Shown: piece by piece, positions 26,950 through 35,920 of the stretch
Position numbering within the stretch: position 1 is the stretch's first letter
Layout of the letters: each line of letters starts with the position of its first letter
Origin: Rhodococcus sp. ABRD24
GTDB lineage: Bacteria > Actinomycetota > Actinomycetes > Mycobacteriales > Mycobacteriaceae
NCBI RefSeq assembly: GCF_004328705.1
Contig: NZ_CP035319.1
Coordinates: 1,798,001 to 1,862,000 of the forward strand
Direction: 5' to 3'
DNA: 64,000 nt
The notes under the pieces: generated by a model
What the model was told of the DNA's origin: nothing
Database searches by the model: none
Seen by the model: only the letters and a program-made list of their open reading frames with translations
Made by a program: the position numbers and the translations under genes

Positions 26950-29625
26950 TCAGGGCAGCAGATCGTGACCGAGGTCCGTGTGGACGGGAGCGGGGTCCGT
27001 CACCATCGAGCCCGCATGGCCGGCTGCGCCGACGCCGTTCCCGAACAGACCGGCGTCCGAATGCGCCGAACCGAACGCGTCGCCGTCGATCGACGACCAC
27101 GCATTGGGCGACGCGGCGCCGGTCAATCCTGCGGCCAGGTTGCCGGTCGCGTCGATCGCGCCCTGCAGCGCCGACGTCAGACCATCGGTGAACCCGCCGA
27201 CAAGATCGCCGCCCAGGTCGCCGCCGATACCGCCGACCACGCCGCCGCTGGACCCGAACCCGCCGCCGAGACCGGCGTCGATCCCGCCGCCCGCGACCTG
27301 CGGGCCGCCGACCGCCGCGGAAGCTGCGTCGACGGCACCGGACAGTGCGCCCGAGAGATCGGCGCCGAGGCCAGCACCGAGACCACCCAGGTCGGAGACG
27401 GAGCCCAGCGCGCCGGACAGGCTCGTGCCCAGGCCCGCACCGAGACCGCCACCGAGACCGGCGTCGACCCCGCCGCCGATGTCACCGGTCGATCCGAGAC
27501 CGGCGGCCTGGCCGGTGCTGCCTGCCAGGCCGCCGCCCGCACCGAGAGCCGCGTCGAGCGCCGCGCCCAGGTCGCCGCCCACCGAGCCGCCTGTACCGAG
27601 GAGTCCGTTCAGCGCACCGCCGAGTTCGGTACCGAATCCGCCCTCGCCGCCGAGGATGCCCCCCAGGTCCAGCGAGCCTCCCGTGTCGAGGCCCCCACCG
27701 AGGACGCCACCGAGCGCCGCACCGAGATCGGCGCCGGCCGAACCGCCCACACTGAACGCGCCTTCGAGCAGGCTGCCGAGGTCCGCGTCGGCCCCCACCT
27801 GCAGGGTGCCGCCGAGCGCGAGCGCGGTGTTCAGCGCGGACGTGAGCGTCGTCGTGAGCGTGCCGTCCACGTCCAGGGCGCTGCCCAGCGCACCACTGAT
27901 CGCGGCCCCGAGATCGCCGCCGACACCCGTCAGGCTGCCGAGGTCGAGGCCGCCGCCCAGGCCGCCGTCGAGTGCGCTGCCGAGCGCGGCGCCGAGCTGA
28001 CCGCCGATCGACCCGCCCGCACCGAGCGCCGCCTCCAACGCGCCGGACAGCGCCGTGGTCAGGTCGCCCCCGAGGTTGCCGCCCAGCTCCACGCCGAGGC
28101 TGCCGCCTACCGAGAGCGCCGACTCCAGCGCGCCCGACAGGGCCGCCGAGAGGTCACTACCGGCACCCAGCGCACCACCGAGTACCCCGCCGAGCGAGCC
28201 ACTCAGATCCAGCAGGCCACCGAGGCCGGCGCCGAGCTCCCCACCCGCCTCGACAGCCGCACCCAGCACGCCGCCCAGCGCCGCCCCCAGCGCGCCACCG
28301 AGATCGCCGCCGATACCGAACGCGCTCTCGAGCGCTGCGGTCAATCCGCCGTCCACCCCGAGCAGACCGTTCAGGTCCAGGCTGCTCACACCCTCGAGTG
28401 CGGCGCCCAGCGCAGCGCCCAGCTCCGCCGTCAGGGCGCCGTCGACGCCGAGCGAACCGCCCAGCAGACCGCCGAGGGACGCACCGAGATCGAGCGCGCT
28501 CGCGAGATTCAGGGCGCCCGCGAGATCCACTGCGGCGCCGAGGTCGAGGGCACTGCCCAGTGCCGCCCCCAGATCACCGCCGATCGAACCACCGATCGAC
28601 AGCGCCGACTCGAGCAGACCGCTGAGAGCGGTGCTCAGCTCACCGGCGATGTTGCCGTCGAGCACGCCACCGAGCGAGCCCCCGAGCGACAGCGCCGACT
28701 CCAGCGCGCCCGACAGCGCGGCAGTCAGTTCTGCGCCGATGCCGAGTCCACCGCCGAGCGCCGCACCGAGGGACCCTCCCAGGCCCAGCAGACCGTCGAT
28801 ACCGGCACCGAGCTCGCCACCGAGCTCGACGCCTGCGTCGACCGCCGCGCTCAGGAGTGCTCCGAGGGCAAGCCCGAGCTCGCCGCCCAATTCGCCCCCG
28901 ATGGCGAACACGCTTTCCAGGGCGGCGCTCAACCCGCCGTCCACTGACAGCAGTCCACCCAGGTCCAGGCTGGTCACACCCGCGAGCGCCGCGTTCAGCG
29001 CCACGCCGAGCTCGGTCACGAGCGCACCGCTCACGTTCAGGGCGCCGCCCAGCGCACCGGCGAGCGCGCCGCCCAAGTCGATCGAACCGCCGACATCCAC
29101 CAGGCTGCCGAGGTCCAGCCCGCCGCCGAGCCCGACGGCCACTTCAAGCGCCCCGCCGATCGCGGCACCGAGCTGCGCGCCGATGGATCCGCCCACCGCG
29201 AGTGCGGCAGCCAGGGCCGCCGCCAGATCGGCGCCGAGGTCGATGTCACCGATGACGCTGCTGCCGAAGCCGCCACCGACCGCCGCACCGAGACCCAGGC
29301 CGGCACCGGCGCCGACGCCCAGGCTGCCACCGAGACCGCCGCCCAGACCGAGACCGCCGCCGAGGCCCAGGCCGCCCCCCGCCGCCGCACCGAGTGAACC
29401 CGTGGCACCCGTGCCCGCGGCGAGAATCGCGGACAGATCGCAGGCCGCGGTGCCGAACAGTCCGGACTCGGCGACCATCGGCGCAACGGCCACGATGTCG
29501 GCGTGGCACACGTCGCCGAGTCCGGCGGCGACGAGGGCGCCCTGCGGGTCGGCACAGTACGCCGCGGCCGCGTCCTCGTCACGGAGAAGCCTGAGGATGA
29601 AATCGAGAACTGCGTTGCTGGCCAT
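26950..29625 (-). CDS. iniB: IniB, very long Gly/Ala/Leu-rich repeat protein
   Basis: An 891-residue protein, nearly twice the 479 residues I recall for M. tuberculosis IniB. The N-terminal domain (1-65) is conserved: VLDFILRLLRDEDAAAAYCA, then GLGDVCHADI. From about 75 to 840 it is almost only Gly, Ala, Leu, Ser, Asp and Val in units such as GGSLGxxLGxALSGALESAL. Two near-copies of a block of about 195 residues begin at 145 and 345, and a decayed third at 537. There is no signal peptide, so export or surface placement is unproved. It is first in iniB-iniA-iniC. The ATG has CAGGAGACATC upstream. Confidence 0.9.
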   Translation of the reverse strand: MASNAVLDFILRLLRDEDAAAAYCADPQGALVAAGLGDVCHADIVAVAPMVAESGLFGTAACDLSAILAAGTGATGSLGAAAGGGLGLGGGLGLGGGLGGSLGVGAGAGLGLGAAVGGGFGSSVIGDIDLGADLAAALAAALAVGGSIGAQLGAAIGGALEVAVGLGGGLDLGSLVDVGGSIDLGGALAGALGGALNVSGALVTELGVALNAALAGVTSLDLGGLLSVDGGLSAALESVFAIGGELGGELGLALGALLSAAVDAGVELGGELGAGIDGLLGLGGSLGAALGGGLGIGAELTAALSGALESALSLGGSLGGVLDGNIAGELSTALSGLLESALSIGGSIGGDLGAALGSALDLGAAVDLAGALNLASALDLGASLGGLLGGSLGVDGALTAELGAALGAALEGVSSLDLNGLLGVDGGLTAALESAFGIGGDLGGALGAALGGVLGAAVEAGGELGAGLGGLLDLSGSLGGVLGGALGAGSDLSAALSGALESALSVGGSLGVELGGNLGGDLTTALSGALEAALGAGGSIGGQLGAALGSALDGGLGGGLDLGSLTGVGGDLGAAISGALGSALDVDGTLTTTLTSALNTALALGGTLQVGADADLGSLLEGAFSVGGSAGADLGAALGGVLGGGLDTGGSLDLGGILGGEGGFGTELGGALNGLLGTGGSVGGDLGAALDAALGAGGGLAGSTGQAAGLGSTGDIGGGVDAGLGGGLGAGLGTSLSGALGSVSDLGGLGAGLGADLSGALSGAVDAASAAVGGPQVAGGGIDAGLGGGFGSSGGVVGGIGGDLGGDLVGGFTDGLTSALQGAIDATGNLAAGLTGAASPNAWSSIDGDAFGSAHSDAGLFGNGVGAAGHAGSMVTDPAPVHTDLGHDLLP
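27706..29193 (-). repeat. Super-repeats of about 195 codons inside iniB
   Basis: Blocks starting GGSIG at codons 145, 345 and 537 correspond to 29193-28594, 28593-28018 and 28017 to about 27706. Blocks 1 and 2 align along their length (for example TSLDLGGLLSVDGGL with SSLDLNGLLGVDGGL); block 3 matches only at its start. The period is 200 and then 192 codons. Confidence 0.8.
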
Positions 29626-29766
29626 GAGATGTCTCCTGGGATTCGGGAAGCACGCTGCCGCGGCCCGCAGTTGAAGGTGCGGCGCAGTGCGGCGAGATTG
29701 ACATCCACGCTACGAATTCGGCGCATCGATCCCAACGGGGCCAGACCCCCGACACCGGGTCGGGGT

Positions 29767-29818
29767 TCCCCGGGGACGCCGGTTGGGGGGTGCTGCCCCA
29801 TTAGGGGGATCGCCCCCT
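29767..29818. promoter_or_regulatory. G/C-tract palindromes in the iniB/Hsp70-like divergent promoter
   Basis: In the 299-bp divergent gap lie TCCCCGGGGA (29767-29776, perfect) and AGGGGG-ATCG-CCCCCT (29803-29818, perfect), with a GGGGGG run between them. They are candidate sites for IniR or another regulator of the iniBAC promoter. I see no convincing -10/-35 pair. Confidence 0.45.
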
Positions 29819-29924
29819 CGATGCCCGCTCACCGCCGGTTTCCCGTAACGCCGGGTGCGCATGCGCCGACAATCGCCGTAACACCGGCGGTGCCGCAATC
29901 CGCCCGAACACATGGGAGAAGCGA

Positions 29925-31751
29925 ATGGCTGCACGGCTCGGAATTGCTGTCGGAACGGCTAATTCGGGCACGGCGGCCATATCGTCCACCGACGACGCGG
30001 AATGTGTGACGACATCACGATCGACCGTTCTGTATCTGCCGCCGGACGGCGCGGCCCGGATCGGCGGCGCCCCCGCCGCCCCCGGCGAGAGGACACTGGC
30101 CGGGTTCGTCCCCCGTGTGGGTGACCCGGTCGGGATCCTCGACGATGCCGGACAGGTCCACCCCGGTGCGGACCTGTTCGCCACCGCAGTCTCGTGCCTG
30201 ATCGACGAGGCCTGCCACCACCCCGAAGCCGACAACCCCGAAGCCGACTCCGATACCGACGAGCCGGCCACCGTCGTCGTCACCCGTCCCACCGCGTGGA
30301 GCAGCTACACCGCACGGGCACTCGAGTCGGCCCTCGCGCGTGCCGGGCTGTCCGAGGCGGTGCTGGTCTCCGAGGCCGACGCGTGCATGCGCTGGCTCGA
30401 GGAATCGCGCGGGCCGCTGCAGGACGGACTCGTCGTCGTGTACGACCTGGGCGCGTCCACGCTCGACATCACGCTGATACGGACCGGCACCGAGCCGGCG
30501 ATGCTCGGCAAGCCGATCCGCTCCGAGGATTTCGGCGGTGCGCAGTTCGACCACCTCGTGACGCAGTACGTCCTGGGTGCGCTCGCCGACAGGGTCGACG
30601 GACTCGATCCGTTCGACCCCGACACGACCGCCGCACTCTCGACCCTGCGCGCTCACTGCGCGGCGGCCAAGGAGGCACTGTCCACCGACACCGAGGCCGT
30701 GATCCCAGTGGCATTACCCGGTGTCGACACCGATGTCCGGCTCATCCGGTCCGAACTCGAGGACCTCATCCGCACCCCTTTGTCGGCATCGCTCGAACTA
30801 GTCCGGGACTCGCTGCGGTTCGCGGGGCTCGAGGTCTCCGACGTAACGCACGTCCTGCTGGCCGGGGGCGGCGGCTCGATTCCCCTCATCGCGGAACTCA
30901 TCTCGTCCGAGCTCGGGCTCACCGTGATCGCCGCACCCACGCCGGGTCTGACCGCGGCTCTCGGCGCCGCCCACATCGCCGGCGACACCGAGAAGTCGAA
31001 CACTTTTGCCGCCAGCATATTTTCGGACTATGACGCCATCCGACCGAAGAGCAGCCACGCCGGTGAGGTGACGGCGAGCTTCCCGTCCCGGATGCACGCC
31101 GCCGACCGCGGAGGACCGAATGTCCGCCGGCGGATGGCAATCATCGCCTCCTCCGCCGCGGCAATCGCCGTACTTGCCGCGGGCGGATTGTCGATCGGCA
31201 CCGTCGTCGACAATGTTCCCGCCCAGTCGGCGCCGACCTCCGCGACACCGGTCACCACCACCGCGGGCGGCAGCAGCACCGGGGCTGCCTCCCCCGACGG
31301 CGTCGTGGACGCCATCACCGTGTTCGGCAGCACCCTCGGCTCCGGTACGGCCGCACCCGCCTCCGCGGGATCCGTGCCCGGCACCCGCGGCGACACCGTC
31401 GATGCGACGGTGCGGCCGGCCGGCCAGCCCGCAGCACCAGGAACTCAGGCACCTTCGGCGCAACCGGATCCCCGGACCACGGCCCCCGACCTCGATGTTC
31501 CCGCGGGCGACGCTGCCGTCGCTCCACCGGCCTACACACCCCCGGCGGGCCCACCTCCGGCCCCGGCGCCCGGTGGCAACACCGCGGGCCAGATCGGCGA
31601 AGGCATCGGTAAGGCTGCCACCGGGATCGGGAACGGTGTCGGCGGCGTCGTGACCGGCATCGGCAACGGTGTCGGCGGCGTGGTCACAGGCCTCGGCAAC
31701 GTCGTCGGCGCAGTCGTCGACCCGGTCACCGGCCTTCTGATCGGCAAGTAG
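29925..31751 (+). CDS. Membrane-anchored Hsp70-like ATPase with Pro/Gly-rich exported tail
   Basis: A 608-residue protein with an Hsp70/actin ATPase fold: phosphate-1 LGIAVGTANSGTAA (5-18), phosphate-2 VVYDLGASTLDITLI (171-185) and adenosine loop VLLAGGGGSIPLIAEL (310-325). In place of the peptide-binding domain comes one membrane helix (404-427), a Thr/Ala/Pro-rich stretch, and a terminal Gly/Val repeat (GIGNGVGGVVTGIGNGVGG) whose composition resembles IniB. GGGAGAAG lies just upstream of the ATG. It is divergent from iniBAC and precedes iniR by three bases, so it is probably a sensory or assembly partner of the iniBAC system. It cannot be an ordinary chaperone, because the client-binding domain is absent. 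Confidence 0.85.
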   Translation: MAARLGIAVGTANSGTAAISSTDDAECVTTSRSTVLYLPPDGAARIGGAPAAPGERTLAGFVPRVGDPVGILDDAGQVHPGADLFATAVSCLIDEACHHPEADNPEADSDTDEPATVVVTRPTAWSSYTARALESALARAGLSEAVLVSEADACMRWLEESRGPLQDGLVVVYDLGASTLDITLIRTGTEPAMLGKPIRSEDFGGAQFDHLVTQYVLGALADRVDGLDPFDPDTTAALSTLRAHCAAAKEALSTDTEAVIPVALPGVDTDVRLIRSELEDLIRTPLSASLELVRDSLRFAGLEVSDVTHVLLAGGGGSIPLIAELISSELGLTVIAAPTPGLTAALGAAHIAGDTEKSNTFAASIFSDYDAIRPKSSHAGEVTASFPSRMHAADRGGPNVRRRMAIIASSAAAIAVLAAGGLSIGTVVDNVPAQSAPTSATPVTTTAGGSSTGAASPDGVVDAITVFGSTLGSGTAAPASAGSVPGTRGDTVDATVRPAGQPAAPGTQAPSAQPDPRTTAPDLDVPAGDAAVAPPAYTPPAGPPPAPAPGGNTAGQIGEGIGKAATGIGNGVGGVVTGIGNGVGGVVTGLGNVVGAVVDPVTGLLIGK

Positions 31752-31754
31752 CCG

Positions 31755-34319
31755 ATGCCGACCACACCGGCTGTCAGGGCAGCATCGATGTTCGGGGGCG
31801 AGTCCGGGGTACCGATTTCGCTCGCCGGAATCGCTGCTGCCCAACAGTTCCTGGACAGGATCGGTACCGGTCCCGGCTGCCACCTCGTCCGCGGCGATGC
31901 CGGGGGCGGCAAGTCACTCCTGCTCGCAGCGGTACGCGAACGCCTCCACGCCGACGGAACCCGGATTCACTCCACCGTCGCCTCCGCCGAACGCGGCGAC
32001 GGGGCCCTGGTACTCGACGGCGCACATTCCCTGCCTGGCGACGAGATCACGGCCTTGACTGCGCTGGCCCGACGCAACGATCTGACCCTCGTCGTCGCGA
32101 CCGAGCCACGTCCCCACGATGCCGAGCTGCGCGCGCTCACCGCGACCATGGAGTCGCTCGGACCTGCGTTCGATCTACGCGCGCTCACCATCGACGACAT
32201 CGACGCACGTGCCCGGGATCGCGGCATCACCCTCGTTCCAGGTCTGCTCGAGTTGCTGCACCAGCTCACCGGTGGCGTCCTGGCCGCAGTCGATGCCGGC
32301 CTCGCGGCGACCGCCGTGACCGCCGATATGACCGGCGCGGGCATTCGCGCCGCGGTAGCCACCCACCTGCACGACCGGCTTCGGCATCTTGACGGCGAAC
32401 TCCTCAGCGCGCTCGCTGTGTGCATGTGCTGCTCCAGTCTCGACACAACCGATCTTGCTGCCGCACTGTCGATCCCGACATCCCACGCGCACCGGGTGGC
32501 AGATCGCGCCCGCGCCAGCGCTGTCGTGACCCGATCCGATGTGCTGCTCGACGCCGCCCGGCCCGCACTCACGGCGGTCGTCGGAGTCGGGCGTCTCCGG
32601 GAACTGCAGCAGCGCCTGCTGTCGGCTCGCCTGGACGGCGGAGCCCTCGACCTGCCAACCGCACGGACCCTCGCGGCTGCCGGATTGGACGATCCTCGGC
32701 TCGCGGTATTCCTCAGTGCCCGTGCGGATTCCGCCGAACCGGCGAAGGCCGTTGAACTGTACGAGAGCGCACTGCAGGCGGGTGCCGACCCGGACGTGCT
32801 CGCGCTGCGTCGTTGCGAGGCAAGCGCACTGTGCGGGGACCTCGATGCCGCCGAGCGGCTAGCCGATTCACTGCTCTCGCGCGCAGATTCGCTCGATGCA
32901 GCCGAACTGGCTGCTGCCGTGCGTATCTCGTCCAGTATCGCAGCATGTCGTGGGGAGATCGGACGCAGTGCCGATCTGTACGAATGGCTGGGCCCGGGGC
33001 GCGTCGGCGCCGATGCACCGGTGGCCGCCACGGTTTTGTTGGCTGCGGGACGCCCCGAAGCGGCCGCGGGAGTGCTCACCGGAGAACGGTCCGGTCCACC
33101 GACGTCGGGAGCGGCGGGCGTGACGCTGCTTGCGGACGGCCTCGCGCAGTCCATCGCCGGAACAGGCGCAGTCGCGATGAACTCACTCACGCGCGCGCTG
33201 GCGTTGCTGTCCACCAGCACCCGGTCACGCATGCTGCCGGACACCGCGACCGCGGTCACGGCACTGCTGTGCCTGCACTCCGGTGAACTCGCACACGCGG
33301 AATCGATTCTGGCGAAGGCGCTCACCGGCGCTGCTTCCACAAGCACCGCCCGCACCCGGCACCTGGTGTTGTCCGCATGGACCGCGATGACCGGCGGAGA
33401 GCTGGCCAATGCTGCCGCAATTCTCGAGTCCCTTCCGGCGGACCAGCCCGTGCACCCGCGCGAAGCGCTGTTCGTGCACGGGCTCCGCGTCGGGCTGGCG
33501 CGACGGCACGGGGACATCGGCACGCTTCATCGCGAGTGGGCCGATGCCCAGCCCGTGGTAGCCGGTTACTCGGTGGACCTGTTCTGCCTGCTCCCGCTCG
33601 GCGAATTATGGCTCGCGGCAGTCCGAATCGGCGACGAGGCACGCATCGCGCATCTTGTCGACGACGCCCTCGAGCTGGTACGCCGGCTCGGCGAACCGGC
33701 ACTGTGGGGCGCCTCGCTCCATTGGTACGGCGTGCAGGCCGCGATCCTCGGCGAGAATCCCACGCAGCTACTGCCACACGCGCGGGCACTCGCCGCCTCC
33801 GCCGCCGTCAGCTCGTATGCGGCCGGTCTCGCCGCGGCGGGACGAGTCTGGCTGCGGGTTCTGCGCGGCGAGGCCGAGCCGGCCGAGGTGGAGTCTGCCG
33901 CCCGGACGCTCGAGCGGATCGGGCTGCCGTGGGACGGCGCGCGGCTGGCGAGCGAAGCGGCTCTGCGGGTCTCGGACACGAGCGGCGCCACCACGCTGCT
34001 CCAGGTGGCCCGGTCGCTGCGCGGCGCACCGAGCACCCCGAGCACACAGCCGGCATCCGGTACCGATCCGGCCACCGAACCCACCGGCGGGTCGCTCACG
34101 GATCGGGAGGCGGAGGTGGCCGAACTTCTGGTACTCGGCCTCACCCACCGCGAGATCGGGGCGCGGCTCTACATCGCGCCGAAGACCGTCGAGCACCACG
34201 TGGCGCGGATTCGTCGTCGGCTCGGCGCGAGCTCCCGCTCGGAACTGATGTCGATGCTGCGGGCCATAGGGCACGGGAACAGTGAGTCTTTCGCCTCTCG
34301 TGCCGAGGGTTCGCGTTGA
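31755..34319 (+). CDS. iniR: IniR-like large P-loop LuxR-family regulator
   Basis: An 854-residue signal-transduction ATPase of the LAL/STAND type. Walker A is GDAGGGKS (47-54) and Walker B GALVLDGAH (83-91). The middle 500 residues are helical repeats suited to ligand or protein binding. The C-terminal LuxR helix-turn-helix is LTDREAEVAELLVLGLTHRE, then KTVEHHVARIRRRLGASSR. Size, domain order and place beside iniBAC and etfD match mycobacterial IniR, the activator of iniBAC. The ATG lies three bases after the Hsp70-like stop, so the two are co-translated. The inducing ligand is not deducible here. Confidence 0.88.
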   Translation: MPTTPAVRAASMFGGESGVPISLAGIAAAQQFLDRIGTGPGCHLVRGDAGGGKSLLLAAVRERLHADGTRIHSTVASAERGDGALVLDGAHSLPGDEITALTALARRNDLTLVVATEPRPHDAELRALTATMESLGPAFDLRALTIDDIDARARDRGITLVPGLLELLHQLTGGVLAAVDAGLAATAVTADMTGAGIRAAVATHLHDRLRHLDGELLSALAVCMCCSSLDTTDLAAALSIPTSHAHRVADRARASAVVTRSDVLLDAARPALTAVVGVGRLRELQQRLLSARLDGGALDLPTARTLAAAGLDDPRLAVFLSARADSAEPAKAVELYESALQAGADPDVLALRRCEASALCGDLDAAERLADSLLSRADSLDAAELAAAVRISSSIAACRGEIGRSADLYEWLGPGRVGADAPVAATVLLAAGRPEAAAGVLTGERSGPPTSGAAGVTLLADGLAQSIAGTGAVAMNSLTRALALLSTSTRSRMLPDTATAVTALLCLHSGELAHAESILAKALTGAASTSTARTRHLVLSAWTAMTGGELANAAAILESLPADQPVHPREALFVHGLRVGLARRHGDIGTLHREWADAQPVVAGYSVDLFCLLPLGELWLAAVRIGDEARIAHLVDDALELVRRLGEPALWGASLHWYGVQAAILGENPTQLLPHARALAASAAVSSYAAGLAAAGRVWLRVLRGEAEPAEVESAARTLERIGLPWDGARLASEAALRVSDTSGATTLLQVARSLRGAPSTPSTQPASGTDPATEPTGGSLTDREAEVAELLVLGLTHREIGARLYIAPKTVEHHVARIRRRLGASSRSELMSMLRAIGHGNSESFASRAEGSR

Positions 34320-34388
34320 TGCCGGGCGTGTCGAACGCGAGGTTGCCCTATTGTGGGTAGCTGATCCCGAAGACCCTTAAGGAATTGA

Positions 34389-35768
34389 ATGCGAACCTCG
34401 CTGGCGCCGCGCGCCGCAGTGAATCTGCTGGCCCGGCGAGTCGCCGTTGTCGGATCGTCAGCGCTCCTGCTGGTCGCTCCGCTCTCCGCGTCGGCGGCGG
34501 CAGACCCGGCGCCTGCCTCCAATTCATCCGTGACCCAGCTGTCGGCAGACCAGTTGCCCACCGAACTGGTCGAGGCCATCTCCCGGGATCTGGGGCTCAG
34601 CCCCCAGGAATACCTCGACCGGGCCGCGCGGGCACAGGAACTGGGTTCGTACGCACAGGACTTCCGTGCCGAGCACCCCGGCGCATTCGCCGGCGCGTGG
34701 ATGGGACTCGACGGCCATCCGGTGGTCGCGGTGACCTCCACCGAGGCCGCACGCGCCGCCGCGAGCGACGGCTACCGCACACAGCTCGCACCGGTATCGG
34801 CGAACGGACTGGAACAGTCTCTCGCGGAGTTCAACCGCTGGGTCGCCGCACTGCCGCGCGAAATCGCGGCACAGATCGGTTCCGCGTCCATCGACGTCCT
34901 CGAGAATCAGATCGTCGTCGACGTAGTCAACAGCCCCGTCGGCCACGCCCTGAACCTGCCGACACTGATCGCCGACGTCAAGGTCCGGCTCAGCCCCGGC
35001 GGGCCGACGCCGATCGAGCAGGCACCGCTCGGTGGCGATACGTACGTGACGTCAGCCAAGCCGCTGGCCGAGACTCCGGCGGGCGAGATCGGTGTCTGCT
35101 CTTTCGGGTTCAACAGCGTCGACGGCAAGGGCAACCCCGTCAACATCAGCGCTGGCCACTGCGATCCGGGCGGTAACGGCGCGGGCGTCTTCCTGCCGAA
35201 CCACGCGAACATCGTCGACAGCCTGCAGGTCGGCACCTTCGCGCGCTCCGAGGTCGGCAACACCGCTGACAGCCTCGACTACTCGCTCATCCGCATCAAC
35301 GACGCCGGCGTCAAGGCCGGCCTCGATCGTCCGGCGATCCGCGGCGCGGGCGGCACCACCCTCACCATCACCGGCACGGCCTCACCCGTCGTCGGCGCGC
35401 CGATCTGCAAATCCGGGCAGACGTCGTCGTTCACGTGCGGCGTCGTCTCGGCCGACCGGGTCGAGGCGCAGCTGGTCATGTTCGACGGCAGCAGCCGGAC
35501 CGTACGCGGCTTCGCCGGTACCGCATGCACTCTCGGCGGTGACAGCGGCGGCGCCATCGTCACCGGCACCCTGGCGCTGGGCATCACCAGCGGATCCAAC
35601 AGCAGTGGGGCGCCCAACTGCACAGAGGCCAACCTCGTCCTCGCACCGGACGGCGGAACCGCGAATCTGGGCATACCGATCCGGTCGATCCTGGCCTCCG
35701 CCAGCGCGTCCTCCGGCGGCGGTCTCGGCGCAGGACTTGCGGTGCGCACCGCCCCCGCCAGCGACTGA
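34389..35768 (+). CDS. Secreted S1-family serine protease, paralogue 1
   Basis: A 459-residue chymotrypsin-fold preproprotease of the alpha-lytic type. A signal peptide (1-37, ending ASAAA) is followed by a pro-region to about 230 that should assist folding, then the catalytic domain. His257 (NISAGHCDP), Asp297 (SLDYSLI) and Ser386 (LGGDSGG) form the triad. Cys pairs 237/258, 340/350 and 380/412 fit S1 disulfides. AAGGAA precedes the ATG. It lies 69 bp after iniR but has its own leader; the second protease downstream is a clear paralogue, suggesting tandem duplication. A role in nutrition or surface-protein processing is possible. Confidence 0.9.
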   Translation: MRTSLAPRAAVNLLARRVAVVGSSALLLVAPLSASAAADPAPASNSSVTQLSADQLPTELVEAISRDLGLSPQEYLDRAARAQELGSYAQDFRAEHPGAFAGAWMGLDGHPVVAVTSTEAARAAASDGYRTQLAPVSANGLEQSLAEFNRWVAALPREIAAQIGSASIDVLENQIVVDVVNSPVGHALNLPTLIADVKVRLSPGGPTPIEQAPLGGDTYVTSAKPLAETPAGEIGVCSFGFNSVDGKGNPVNISAGHCDPGGNGAGVFLPNHANIVDSLQVGTFARSEVGNTADSLDYSLIRINDAGVKAGLDRPAIRGAGGTTLTITGTASPVVGAPICKSGQTSSFTCGVVSADRVEAQLVMFDGSSRTVRGFAGTACTLGGDSGGAIVTGTLALGITSGSNSSGAPNCTEANLVLAPDGGTANLGIPIRSILASASASSGGGLGAGLAVRTAPASD

Positions 35769-35871
35769 CCGGGCGTTCACCGCAAATTCGCCGAAGCGGG
35801 TGGGCATCGGAGTATCGACCCCATATAGTCGAGTCCGACTCCGAGCGCCCGCAGCTGCCGGGTGCTCTTCT

Positions 35872-35898
35872 CTGCACACGTTCGATTCTCGTGTGCAG
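35872..35898 (+). promoter_or_regulatory. Leader hairpin before protease 2
   Basis: Perfect 9-bp repeat CTGCACACG / CGTGTGCAG with a 9-base loop, ending 22 bp before the protease start. It could stabilise the leader RNA or end read-through from protease 1. Confidence 0.5.
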
Positions 35899-35920
35899 GG
35901 CAGACAATAGAAAGGCCCAC

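Noticed and set aside
26950..29625. Repeated DNA in iniB as a possible CRISPR array
   Set aside because: Repeats are continuous coding sequence without unique spacers, and no cas gene is present.
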